A stretch of 64,000 bases of DNA from Moraxellaceae bacterium (GTDB lineage: Bacteria; Pseudomonadota; Gammaproteobacteria; Burkholderiales; Rhodocyclaceae): positions 1-64,000 of the forward strand of contig JAVHYF010000015.1 of the NCBI GenBank assembly GCA_031119205.1, given 5' to 3'. This document shows, piece after piece, positions 57,139-64,000 of this stretch. A program made the translations under genes and the position numbers. The notes under the pieces are model-generated. The model made no database searches, was not told the DNA's origin, and saw only the letters and a list, made by a program, of their open reading frames with translations. Position 1 is the stretch's first letter; every line of letters starts with the position of its first letter.

Positions 57139-57371
57139 GGCCGCACCTGGACTGCAACGAGCAAATGCCAAAGAACTTCGCCCTGAAAGGGCTCGTGCTC
57201 GTGATGCTGTACCGGTGGGAATGCCGCATCACGGTGGGCGGCAATTTCTGTGCCGCAGTTGGAACACCGGTAGATGCCAGTGTGCGGAACTGTCTGCCCA
57301 GGATGGTGAAGCGCGTCGTACTTGTCATCCGTCGCGCGCTGCAGGAATCTGCCGTGCTTGTACTCTGCCAT
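57135..57371 (-). CDS. Small zinc-ribbon-like protein (copy 2)
   Basis: 78 residues. GIYRCSNCGTEIAAHRDAAFPPVQHHEHEPFQGEVLWHLLV keeps the same Cys-x2-Cys and His cluster as the 29102-29335 protein. Overlaps the small TM gene. An inverted repeat (57427-57448) lies 56 bp upstream. Activity unknown. Confidence 0.72.
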   Translation of the reverse strand: MAEYKHGRFLQRATDDKYDALHHPGQTVPHTGIYRCSNCGTEIAAHRDAAFPPVQHHEHEPFQGEVLWHLLVAVQVRP

Positions 57372-57426
57372 TGCCCTGAACCCAACATGTATCCAGCGCT
57401 CAGTGTGCGCGTCGCTATTCGCGCGA

Positions 57427-57448
57427 CATGTGAACGATCACTCACATG
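57427..57448. promoter_or_regulatory. Inverted repeat upstream of zinc-ribbon copy 2
   Basis: CATGTGA-N8-TCACATG, a perfect 7-bp dyad. The location between 57371 and 57489 fits an operator for the leftward small genes; no regulator is assigned. Confidence 0.4.
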
Positions 57449-57488
57449 ACGGGGCACTAGGGCCAGACCAAAGGGCAGCGTTACGCAC

Positions 57489-57698
57489 TCACTTGAGTCG
57501 CTCCACGCGAACAGCTCGGGGCATTCCCTCTACCAGCATTCTGTGACCACCGTCGTTAGTGATGGTCACTTTCGGCATGTACGCATAGTGATAGTGGTAC
57601 CAGTACTCGACCTGCTGCCAGACTTGACCATCTACTAGCTGAACCACGGTATCGCCTTCCCAACCATTGAACGCTCCATCGACCTGTGAGCGGATCAT
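57489..57698 (-). CDS. Small conserved protein (GWEGDTVVQL family)
   Basis: 69 residues. GWEGDTVVQLVDGQVWQQVEYWYHYHYAYMPKVTI and GGHRMLVEGMPRAVRVERL resemble a widespread small beta-rich protein found alone in many bacterial accessory regions. Function unknown. It lies 19 bp downstream of the nuclease gene on the same strand. Confidence 0.62.
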   Translation of the reverse strand: MIRSQVDGAFNGWEGDTVVQLVDGQVWQQVEYWYHYHYAYMPKVTITNDGGHRMLVEGMPRAVRVERLK

Positions 57699-57717
57699 TG
57701 TTCTCCCCCCTCGTTCT

Positions 57718-58221
57718 TCAACCTACACTGTCCACGCCAGAAACTTCTACCGCCCTCCGCGCCGCCACTCGCCAAGGCGATATCGGCCTAGGGTCGACCC
57801 ATAGCCCTGCACGCTGTTCACGAGCCCGCTGCTCCAACTTCGCGATAGAAGGGTCGGTGAGGTACTTCGTGAATGCCCATGCCATACCCGCCCGAATTTG
57901 CTCGGCATTTGCGTCGACTCCGGCGCAATGAACACGCGCGATGGTGCGGCCCCAGCGATCGCGATCCTCCTCGACGACACTGGCCTGCTTCCCGAAGCAG
58001 ATCGATGACAGCGATTCCTTGCTCCGCTGGCCGAAGGGTTGTCCCTTCTCCGGTGCGTCGATCTCGGCGAGGCGCACTTTCACTCGAACGTTGCCCGGGC
58101 AGAGCGCCGTCAGCGTGTCACCATCGGCGATTGCAACCGCCTTGCATACCGCCGGCTCAGCGTAGACAAGGCCTGTCGCAAAAGAAGTTGCAACCGCCAG
58201 CAAAACTGGACGGAGCATCAT
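57718..58221 (-). CDS. Secreted thermonuclease-like (SNase) protein
   Basis: 167 residues with a signal peptide (LLAVATSFATGLVYAEP). The SNase domain has AIADGDTLTAL, VKVRLAEIDAPEKGQPFGQRSK and DRWGRTIARVHCAG, which keep the catalytic Arg-Glu/Asp-Arg set expected of the family. A calcium-dependent nuclease acting outside the cytoplasm; in a prophage it may degrade incoming DNA or simply be cargo. Confidence 0.85.
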   Translation of the reverse strand: MMLRPVLLAVATSFATGLVYAEPAVCKAVAIADGDTLTALCPGNVRVKVRLAEIDAPEKGQPFGQRSKESLSSICFGKQASVVEEDRDRWGRTIARVHCAGVDANAEQIRAGMAWAFTKYLTDPSIAKLEQRAREQRAGLWVDPRPISPWRVAARRAVEVSGVDSVG

Positions 58222-58254
58222 CCTCTGACTCGGCCCTCGGGGCCACGACGATGG

Positions 58255-59073
58255 TTAGCCAAAAGCACGCGCTGCGTACAGCTTCGCATGTGAAGGTGCT
58301 TTGAGCAGATCGATCGGCAAGCCCTTCAGCAGCGAGAATTCCTCTATCAAAGGCTTGAACTTCTCTCGGCCATACTCGGACAAGCCGTTGTAGAAGAGCA
58401 GGGAAAGTTCATGGCTGGAGAGTTGGGCGCGGACGAAGGTCACGTATCGCTGCTGGTCGACGCCTTCACTTCCTTTGACGAATTTGACGATGTGGTACAG
58501 ATGCCGAAAGTAATGCCCGATTGCCCATTGGTAGGCACTGTGAAACTCAGCGTAGTCACGCGCGATCCATTCAAGAGCCTCGGCTTTTGAAGCTTCGCCG
58601 ATCTCGCTCTCATGAGTTAGATAACCGTCGTAAAACTCCCTGCGCAGGCGCAAGAACGCGCGCCGAGATGTGGAATCCGGACTACCGGCTATGCCTCCGA
58701 GCACTAGTCCATCGACGATTTGCCCATGCACCTTCACAAGTTCGAAAAACGTGTTCTCAAAGCGCTGAAGTGTGAGCGTTGCGTTCTGCTCAGCCATTTC
58801 GGCTTTCTGCCCTTGCAACTCCACTCTCGTGAGGCTGAGTTCCTCGCGCTGCAGCGCTAGCTCGGTGCGTTGCATCCACACCGTGTAGACCAAGGCCGCG
58901 AAGGCAAGGCCGCTGAAAAGCGAGTTCACCGCTCCGAACATGTCACCGAAGGTGCCCCGGTGCTCCGTGTCGGGGTAAAGAAGCCAGCCAGACCCCGCCC
59001 ACACGGCAATGACAACGATTGCCGCCAGGAGAAGCATCCAAGGGCTCGGCGCGTTCTTTTTCTCATTCGTCAT
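58255..59073 (-). CDS. Putative phage abortive-infection protein (putAbiC family)
   Basis: 272 residues from the ATG at 59073 (a GGGGGG run upstream). Two transmembrane segments (about 12-31 and 44-66, with GTFGDMFGAVNSLFSGLAFAALVYTVW) are followed by a coiled coil (ALQREELSLTRVELQGQKAEMAEQNATL) and a cytoplasmic domain (FENTFFELVKVHGQIV ... YFRHLYHIVKFV ... RAQLSSHELSLLFYNGLSEYGREKFKPLIEEFSLLKGLP). This arrangement matches the putAbiC family, annotated as abortive infection. It lies next to the repressor, where it could be expressed from the lysogen. Effect on phages not shown. Confidence 0.82.
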   Translation of the reverse strand: MTNEKKNAPSPWMLLLAAIVVIAVWAGSGWLLYPDTEHRGTFGDMFGAVNSLFSGLAFAALVYTVWMQRTELALQREELSLTRVELQGQKAEMAEQNATLTLQRFENTFFELVKVHGQIVDGLVLGGIAGSPDSTSRRAFLRLRREFYDGYLTHESEIGEASKAEALEWIARDYAEFHSAYQWAIGHYFRHLYHIVKFVKGSEGVDQQRYVTFVRAQLSSHELSLLFYNGLSEYGREKFKPLIEEFSLLKGLPIDLLKAPSHAKLYAARAFG

Positions 59074-59115
59074 CAATCCCCCCCTTTTTTCCCCGCCGCG
59101 GCTATTTCTGAGCGC

Positions 59116-59520
59116 TCACCGCTTCTTCTTAGGTGCCTTCCCACCTACGGTGAAGTCACCGAACGTGGCGCTTCCATGCACGACGTTCCCGACGTTCCCC
59201 TCGATAGTCGTATGTGAAGTTGCACCGGTGAGCAGCGCCGCGAGCGCCGCGCGGCGCACGGGTTCAGATGCGTCGCGGTACGCCTTAAGCACTGCGGCCT
59301 CGTCGTCGGCAATCGCACCGACGGCGCGTTGCCCTGTGACGATATAGAGGATGTCGGCACCCTGCTGTGCAAAAGCGGCAAGGTAGTCAGCACCGGGCGT
59401 GCTCGTACCGCTCTCATAGCGGCGCTGAACCTGGGGCGATGTCCCTGCCTCGTCTTGGTTCAGCCCCAGCTTCTTGCGCTCCTCTCGCAGCCGATCCCCG
59501 ATCAGCTCTCTTTCGTTCAT
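59116..59520 (-). CDS. Lysogeny repressor-like HTH protein
   Basis: 134 residues. An N-terminal helix-turn-helix (GDRLREERKKLGLNQDEAGTSPQVQRRYESGTSTPG) is followed by a helical middle and a beta-rich tail (TIEGNVGNVVHGSATFGDFTVGG). It is divergent from the early operon with a perfect operator between them, the layout of a P2 C-type immunity repressor. The tail resembles a segment of the 56231-56794 membrane protein. Confidence 0.82.
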   Translation of the reverse strand: MNERELIGDRLREERKKLGLNQDEAGTSPQVQRRYESGTSTPGADYLAAFAQQGADILYIVTGQRAVGAIADDEAAVLKAYRDASEPVRRAALAALLTGATSHTTIEGNVGNVVHGSATFGDFTVGGKAPKKKR

Positions 59521-59526
59521 TTATCA

Positions 59527-59555
59527 TTGACGATAGAACGTTTTCGTTCTATCTT
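59527..59555 (+). promoter_or_regulatory. Early promoter with perfect repressor operator
   Basis: -35 TTGACG (59527-59532), 17-bp spacer, -10 TATCTT (59550-59555). The spacer is filled by a perfect 9-bp dyad GATAGAACG-TTTT-CGTTCTATC (59532-59553). A bound repressor would block polymerase. It lies 34 bp before the first early gene and 7 bp from the repressor start. Confidence 0.85.
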
Positions 59556-59588
59556 GCATGTGTGTCCTAGTGAAACACATCGTACCCC

Positions 59589-59810
59589 ATGCCCAATCCC
59601 GACAAGTCCTCCAAGAAGCAGCCGTCATCGCTGCGCAGCTACGCACCGAAGGGCGGTAGCCGCATCAACCTGTCGTTGTTGCCCGTGGAGCGCGCCGACC
59701 TCGAGCGCGTAGCTGCCGCTGACGGCCGCTCCCTGAGTGCCATGGCCCGCGTGCTGGTGCTGCGTGCGATGTCTGCGCAGCCCGTCACGGCATCCGCAGA
59801 CGCAGAGTGA
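59589..59810 (+). CDS. Small early protein, ribbon-helix-helix-like
   Basis: 73 residues. A polar N-terminus is followed by GGSRINLSLLPVERADLERVAAADGRSLSAMARVLVLRAM, which fits a ribbon-helix-helix DNA-binding fold. As first gene of the early operon it may act as the Cox-like switch partner of the repressor, but P2 Cox similarity is not visible. Its stop overlaps an in-frame GTG just before the CII-like gene. Confidence 0.65.
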   Translation: MPNPDKSSKKQPSSLRSYAPKGGSRINLSLLPVERADLERVAAADGRSLSAMARVLVLRAMSAQPVTASADAE

Positions 59811-59821
59811 AGGAAAGCGCG

Positions 59822-60328
59822 ATGCCCAACACCATGCGATTCAAACCGGCCCATATGACACCGGCAGATGCCTTCTTCCACACGGTGCACGACTACCCCG
59901 GCGGTGCCGTGTCGCTGGCCCCGCGAATGGGCTTGAGCGCTGGCGTCCTGCGCAACAAGGCCAACCGCAACTGCAGCACCAACCATGTGCTGCTGGAAGA
60001 TGCGGACCGTGCCATGGCGCTGACGGGTGACTTCCGCGTGCTGCATGCCCTGGCGATGGCACACGGGCATGTGTGCCTGAAACTGGACACCGACGTGCCG
60101 GCTAGCGACCTCGCGGTGCTGGATCTGGTGACCGAGGTGTGGGCGGCCAACGGCGATGTCGGCTGCGCCGTGCGCACCACGCTGGCGGACAACCGGGTGG
60201 ACATGCGCGAAGTGCGGGAAGTACGCGCAGCGATCTACCGGCAGATCCAGGTGCTGCAGATGATGCTGGGCCGCCTGGAAGACATGGCCGAGCCCGAGCG
60301 CCGCCCGGCAGCGAACGAGGCTGTGTGA
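59822..60328 (+). CDS. Phage regulatory protein, CII-like (Phage_CP76 family)
   Basis: 168 residues. DAFFHTVHDYPGGAVSLAPRMGLSAGVLRNKANRNCSTNHVLLEDADRAMALTGDFRVLHALAMAHGHV matches the regulatory CII family of 186-like phages, with an HTH around residues 25-60. The ATG at 59822 has AGGAAAG upstream. Likely activates repressor or lysogenic expression. Coupled to the double-Ogr gene (TGATG). Confidence 0.82.
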   Translation: MPNTMRFKPAHMTPADAFFHTVHDYPGGAVSLAPRMGLSAGVLRNKANRNCSTNHVLLEDADRAMALTGDFRVLHALAMAHGHVCLKLDTDVPASDLAVLDLVTEVWAANGDVGCAVRTTLADNRVDMREVREVRAAIYRQIQVLQMMLGRLEDMAEPERRPAANEAV

Positions 60329-60924
60329 TGTTCGAACGCTTCGACGTGCCCTGCCCGTTGTGCGGTGACCGCATGTGCACGCGCACCTCTCGCCAGGTGA
60401 CGGATCTCGCACGAGAGCTTTACCTCGTGTGCCGCAACCCGGCGCACGGCGCGCTGGAATTGAAGACCTACGCGATGGTGGTGGCAGACCTGCACGACGG
60501 GAAGTACGACGGCCTGCACCTGCCGCAGAGCCTGCGCAAGCAGGCGCTGGCACCAGTGACGCGCCCGCATCGCGCGCAGCTGGGTTTGCCGAATGTCGAA
60601 ACCCTACCCGCCCACGTGACCGCACCACTCGGCGCCGGTGAGTACCCCTGCCCTTGTTGCAACCGTGCCATGAAGGTGGTGGCCGCCAATCAGCGCAGCA
60701 AGCTGGTGCGCGAGCTGTACATGGTGTGCTTCAGCCCCATGTGTCCCGGCAAGTTCATGCTGGAGCTGGAGCACGTGCTGCTGCTGCGCGGTGACGCATC
60801 CCTTCTCCCCGAACTGCCGCGCTTCGTGCGCCGGCAAGCGCTCGCACCGGTGGCCGACCACCGTCAGTACCAGTTGCCCGGCCTCGGGCCACCCGCTGCC
60901 GCGTCTGCTGCGGCGATGACCTAG
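60328..60924 (+). CDS. Late-gene activator with two Ogr/Delta-type zinc fingers
   Basis: 198 residues made of two tandem Ogr domains. Copy 1 is about 8-60 (CPLCGDRMCTRTSRQVTDLARELYLVCRNPAHG), copy 2 about 106-155 (CPCCNRAMKVVAANQRSKLVRELYMVCFSPMCPG), each ending with a hydrophobic tail that usually contacts RNA polymerase. Copy 1 has His in place of the last Cys. The fused form resembles the covalent dimer Delta of satellite P4 rather than P2 Ogr, and suits the symmetric dyads upstream of the late operons. Confidence 0.88.
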   Translation: MFERFDVPCPLCGDRMCTRTSRQVTDLARELYLVCRNPAHGALELKTYAMVVADLHDGKYDGLHLPQSLRKQALAPVTRPHRAQLGLPNVETLPAHVTAPLGAGEYPCPCCNRAMKVVAANQRSKLVRELYMVCFSPMCPGKFMLELEHVLLLRGDASLLPELPRFVRRQALAPVADHRQYQLPGLGPPAAASAAAMT

Positions 60925-61008
60925 CCCCTTACCCCTCCCCAGCCACACCCCTGACATGCCTGCTCCGCAGGCGTGCGGGACTTTTCACGCCTACGAAAGG
61001 AAGTACCG

Positions 61009-61224
61009 ATGAGCCAACCCGACCAACTGGATGCACTGACGATCATCGACCACGCGAAGGCCGTCGTCGTAGCCGCCCGCGCCGTGCTTACGATGGCCGA
61101 CGACGGCACGCTCTTCCACCACGATACGGACGAAGCGCGCGAGGCATCGGCAGCCGCGTTCGATGAGCTCGAACTGAAAGCCGACACCCTCGAAACGTCG
61201 CTGGCGAAGGCAGGTGCGGCATGA
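61009..61224 (+). CDS. Small hypothetical early protein
   Basis: 71 residues with GAAAGGAAG upstream. Acidic and helical (ALTIIDHAKAVVVAARAVLTMADDGTLFHHDTDEAREASAAAFDELELKADTLETSL). Similar short helical proteins are common in early phage operons. Overlaps the next gene by 4 bp. Confidence 0.65.
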   Translation: MSQPDQLDALTIIDHAKAVVVAARAVLTMADDGTLFHHDTDEAREASAAAFDELELKADTLETSLAKAGAA

Positions 61225-61544
61225 CCACGATGGATCTCGCCAACGCCGCGCTGGAGTGCCTGGGCGGCCTATTCATCCTGAACCATTGCCGCGTGCTGTG
61301 GATGCAGCAGTCCGTGCGTGGCGTGTCCGCCATCTCCATCGCGTTCTTCAGCGCGTGGGGCGTGTGGAACCTCTTCTATTACCCCGCGCTTGACCAGTTC
61401 TTCAGCTTCGCCGCGAGCCTGCTGGTCGTGCTGGCGAACGCGATCTACCTGGTGCTGATCGTCCTGATCCGCCGGCGTGAGTCCAAGGCGGTCCTGTACT
61501 CGCGCCGCCTGGGGCCGGACGGCCTGTGGCGCTGGCGCCTCTGA
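61221..61544 (+). CDS. Three-TM PQ-loop/SemiSWEET-like membrane protein
   Basis: 107 residues with three hydrophobic segments (about 12-27, 38-55 and 60-86). NAALECLGGLFILNHCRVLWMQQSVRGVSAISIAFFSAWGVWNLFYYPALDQFFSFAASLLVVLANAIYLVLI has the layout of a single SemiSWEET-type triple-helix bundle. The canonical PQ motif is not obvious. Presence in a replication operon is unexplained; related small membrane proteins occur in other P2-like phages. Confidence 0.7.
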   Translation: MTTMDLANAALECLGGLFILNHCRVLWMQQSVRGVSAISIAFFSAWGVWNLFYYPALDQFFSFAASLLVVLANAIYLVLIVLIRRRESKAVLYSRRLGPDGLWRWRL

Positions 61545-61596
61545 TCGGCGTACGCCCTGCCCTGCAGCCCCCTCCCGCATCTCCACACCGAGCACG

Positions 61597-64000
61597 ATGA
61601 ACCGCGAACTTCTGATCGAGATCACCCAGCGCCTCGAGAACGACTATCGGGCGAAGCTGAAGACCACCAGCACCGGCACCTGGCTGCGCCAGATCGAGTG
61701 CCCAAGCTGCGGCAAGCGCGAGGCCTACACCAGCGCGGAGCACCCTTGGGTGATCCGCTGTGGCCGGGCCAGCAAGTGCGGCGCAGAGCACCACGTGAAG
61801 GATCTGTTCTCGGATCTCTTCGACAACTGGAGTGCGCGCCACCCGGTGACCGCCGAGAACCCGAATGCAGCAGCCGACGCGTACATGGTGACCGGACGCG
61901 GCTTCGAGCTCGGCAAGGTGAAGGGCTGGTACAGCCAGGAGAGCTACTTCAACCACGACCTGCAGGAAGGCAGCGCGACGGTTCGTTTCGCCCTGGGCGC
62001 CGACATCTACTGGGAACGGATCATCGACCGGCCGTGGCGCTTCGGTAAGCGCAAGGCGAACTTCAAGGGCAGCTACCAGGGAATGTGGTGGCAACCGCCG
62101 AGCGTGCGGTACTCCGACCTGAAGCGGCTGTGGCTGGTGGAAGGCATCTTCGACGCGATCGCGATGGTGCACCACGACCATGCTGCGGTGTCGCTGATGA
62201 GCTGCAACAACTATCCGGAACACGCACTGAAGGGCCTGCTGGCGCAGTGCGGTGAGGATGACCGTCCTCAGCTGGTGTTCGCACTCGATGGCGACGGCGC
62301 CGGGGCGCGATTCACTCGACAGTGGGTGGAGCGCGCACGGAAGGAAGGCTGGAACGCGATCGCGGCGCAGATCCCACCGTCGGGCCGCAAGAAGCAGGAC
62401 TGGAACGAGCTGCACCAGCACGACCGGCTGAACGAGCACGCCATCGACGAGGCGCTGTACCACGGCGCCCTGCTGATGGCGGACACGGCCGGCGAGAAGG
62501 CGAACCTGATCTACAGCCACACGGGGCGCAGCAGCTTCTACTTCCGCTTCGACAACCGGACGTTCTGGTGGAAGTTGAACATCGAGAAGTTCAACGAGGA
62601 GATGCAGGCGCTGGAGAGCGACGAGCACTGCAAGCTGAGCAAGGAGGAGATGCGCGACGAGGCGCTGCGCGGATCCGGCGCGGTGAAGCAGATCGGCAAC
62701 TTCTGGCCGCAGATCCTCTACTACCAGGCCCAGGCCATCACCGACGATGCCTGGTACTACATCCGCATCGATTTTCCGCACGACGGCCCGGCGATGAAGA
62801 GCACCTTCACCGCCAGCCAGTTGAGCAGCTCGGCAGAGTTCAAGAAGCGCGTGCTGCACATGGCACCTGGCGCGATGTTCAGCGGCAACAGTGCACAGCT
62901 CGACGCGATCATCGAGACGCAGAGCTTCAACATCAAGGTGGTGGAGACGGTCGATTTCGTCGGCTACAGCAAGGACCACAAGGCGTGGATCTTCAACGAC
63001 GTGGCCGTGCATCAGGGGAAGCTGGCCCACCTGAACGAGGAAGACTTCTTCGATCTCGGCAAGTTGTCGGTCAAGACCCTGTCGCAGAGCGTCGGCCTGA
63101 AGCTGAATTCAGACGACAAGGAGTTCGACACCACGTGGGTGGACCTCGTGTGGCAGGCGTTCGGTGCCAAGGGAATCGTGGCACTGGCCTTCTGGTTCGG
63201 CAGCCTGTACGCGGAGCAGATCCGCGCGGCGCAGGACAGCTTTCCCTTCCTCGAGGTGGTGGGTGAGCCCGGCGCCGGCAAGACGACGCTGATCGAGTTC
63301 CTGTGGAAGCTGTGCGGCCGGCAGGACTACGAGGGCTTCGACCCGAGCAAGTCCACGCTGGCGGCCCGTGCGCGCAACTTCGCCCAGGTGGCGAATCTGC
63401 CGGTGGTGCTGATCGAAGGCGACCGCGAGGACGACGCCAAGAAAGGTGGCTTCGACTGGAGTGAGTTGAAGACGGCCTACAACGGCCGCAGCACTCGCAG
63501 CCGCGGCATGAAGAACGGCGGCAACGAGACACACGAGCCACCGTTCCGCGCGGCCATCGTCATCAGCCAGAACGCCCCCGTCGTGGCCGAAGAGGCCGTG
63601 TTGTCGCGGATCGTACATCTGCACTTCACGAAGGCGCAGCACAGCCTCGAGGGCCGCGCCACGGCCGACAAGCTGGCACGCATGGACATGCAGAAGGTGT
63701 CCGGCTTCATGCTGCGCGCCTGCCAGAAGGAGGCCGAGGTAATGGCCTGCCTGAAGGAGCGCTACCCGGCCTACGACCGTGCGCTGCAGAACCAGGGGCA
63801 GATCCGCATCCAGCGGGTGATCAAGAACCACGCGCAGCTGATGGCGCTGGTGGACGCGCTGGGTTTGGTGGTGCCCCTCACGAAGGAGCAGCGAGATTTA
63901 GCCGTGGTGCGCCTGCAGGAGATGGCGGTCGAGCGCCAGGAGGCGCTGAACGACGATCACACGCTGGTGAAGGAGTTCTGGGACCTCTACGAGTTCATCG
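61597..64000 (+). CDS. DNA primase/helicase (partial, C-terminus outside window)
   Basis: 801 codons present, open at the right edge. An N-terminal zinc ribbon (Cys35, 38, 55, 61) is followed by a Toprim primase region (LWLVEGIFDAIAMVHHDH around 180-195, then ALDGDGAG with Asp231 and Asp233). The C-terminal helicase-type ATPase has Walker A GEPGAGKT (556-563) and a following segment with EGDREDDAKKGGFDW. It would prime and unwind phage DNA, replacing the A protein of P2; the origin it acts on could be the repeat cluster in the left arm. Confidence 0.85.
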   Translation, partial: MNRELLIEITQRLENDYRAKLKTTSTGTWLRQIECPSCGKREAYTSAEHPWVIRCGRASKCGAEHHVKDLFSDLFDNWSARHPVTAENPNAAADAYMVTGRGFELGKVKGWYSQESYFNHDLQEGSATVRFALGADIYWERIIDRPWRFGKRKANFKGSYQGMWWQPPSVRYSDLKRLWLVEGIFDAIAMVHHDHAAVSLMSCNNYPEHALKGLLAQCGEDDRPQLVFALDGDGAGARFTRQWVERARKEGWNAIAAQIPPSGRKKQDWNELHQHDRLNEHAIDEALYHGALLMADTAGEKANLIYSHTGRSSFYFRFDNRTFWWKLNIEKFNEEMQALESDEHCKLSKEEMRDEALRGSGAVKQIGNFWPQILYYQAQAITDDAWYYIRIDFPHDGPAMKSTFTASQLSSSAEFKKRVLHMAPGAMFSGNSAQLDAIIETQSFNIKVVETVDFVGYSKDHKAWIFNDVAVHQGKLAHLNEEDFFDLGKLSVKTLSQSVGLKLNSDDKEFDTTWVDLVWQAFGAKGIVALAFWFGSLYAEQIRAAQDSFPFLEVVGEPGAGKTTLIEFLWKLCGRQDYEGFDPSKSTLAARARNFAQVANLPVVLIEGDREDDAKKGGFDWSELKTAYNGRSTRSRGMKNGGNETHEPPFRAAIVISQNAPVVAEEAVLSRIVHLHFTKAQHSLEGRATADKLARMDMQKVSGFMLRACQKEAEVMACLKERYPAYDRALQNQGQIRIQRVIKNHAQLMALVDALGLVVPLTKEQRDLAVVRLQEMAVERQEALNDDHTLVKEFWDLYEFI

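Larger units (their letters stand above)
25072..64000. mobile_element. P2-like prophage integrated at tRNA-Pro (right end outside window)
   Basis: At least 38.9 kb. Starts at the tRNA-Pro fragment beside surE. It contains an ordered P2-type set: Q, P, O, N, M, L, X, membrane/lysis genes, R, S, V, W, J, I, H, FI, FII, E/E', T, U, D, followed by cargo, immunity and replication genes. Structural genes look intact and late promoters are conserved, so the prophage could be functional. The att site lies on the Q side rather than next to D as in P2 itself. No integrase is in the window; it should lie past 64,000 near the intact tRNA-Pro. Confidence 0.93.

Noticed and set aside
61402-63030. A 542-codon minus-strand frame opposite the primase gene
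   Set aside because: The plus strand has a zinc ribbon, Toprim and Walker A motif in one continuous frame; the minus frame is a shadow.
25072-64000. CRISPR arrays, insertion sequences or transposase genes in the prophage
   Set aside because: No regularly spaced direct repeats and no transposase-like frame were found; the GGTAAC/GGTCAC motifs are irregular and in both orientations.
25122-64000. Integrase gene of the prophage
   Set aside because: No tyrosine or serine recombinase signature was found in any credible gene in the window; it is presumed to lie past the right edge.

Overview
The window joins a stretch of core chromosome (1 to about 25,070) to most of a P2-like temperate phage (about 25,070 to beyond 64,000). 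The high-GC sequence, the surE-pcm-nlpD-rpoS order, and the mix of pantothenate, molybdenum-cofactor and cyclic-di-GMP genes suggest a free-living betaproteobacterium. A Rhodocyclales-type host is my best guess, because a secreted pectate lyase is present, but that is inference and no rRNA gene is available to test it.

Chromosomal part: partial alaC (alanine transaminase), a CAP-domain lipoprotein, pgi, a pectate lyase lipoprotein, panC, a PAS-GGDEF-EAL protein with a small overlapping partner, a cold-shock protein, an HDAC-fold/DUF429 pair, a low-molecular-weight phosphatase, a CHASE3-PAS-GGDEF diguanylate cyclase, uvrB, an aromatic/aspartate aminotransferase, a thioredoxin-fold protein, an AsmA-like periplasmic protein, tRNA-Asn, moaA-mobA, then rpoS-nlpD-pcm-surE on the minus strand. 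Several intrinsic terminators are clear. A decayed inverted copy of the tRNA-Asn 3' end lies at about 17,861.

The prophage begins at a 50-bp 3' fragment of a tRNA-Pro(GGG) gene just upstream of surE, which is one attachment site. The integrase and the second site are not seen and presumably lie past 64,000. From left to right it has: a left arm (secreted Ig-like protein, an iteron-like repeat cluster, a cos-like sequence, a structured leader, a BRO-type protein, a small zinc protein); the leftward portal and terminase genes (Q, P); the rightward O-N-M-L-X head genes, lysis cassette with nested spanins, R-S, V-W-J-I-H plus fibre assembly, FI-FII-E/E'-T, a zinc-finger protein, U and D; then a cargo region; then an immunity region with a repressor, a perfect operator and an early operon (small protein, CII-like, double-Ogr activator, SemiSWEET-like membrane protein, primase/helicase running off the end).

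Two points stand out. First, the late operons share a dyad of the form GTTGTGG-N10-CCACAAC at a fixed distance from a conserved -10-like hexamer. This lets the late regulon of the double-Ogr activator be read directly from the sequence, and it predicts leaderless messages for P, V and the zinc-finger gene. Second, leftward cargo genes interrupt the phage at several positions and are mostly membrane proteins. The 53.6 to 59.5 kb block also holds a three-Cys-motif protein/TcmP pair with its own HTH regulator and a putAbiC-type abortive-infection protein. It is the best candidate here for an undescribed anti-phage or phage-phage conflict system.
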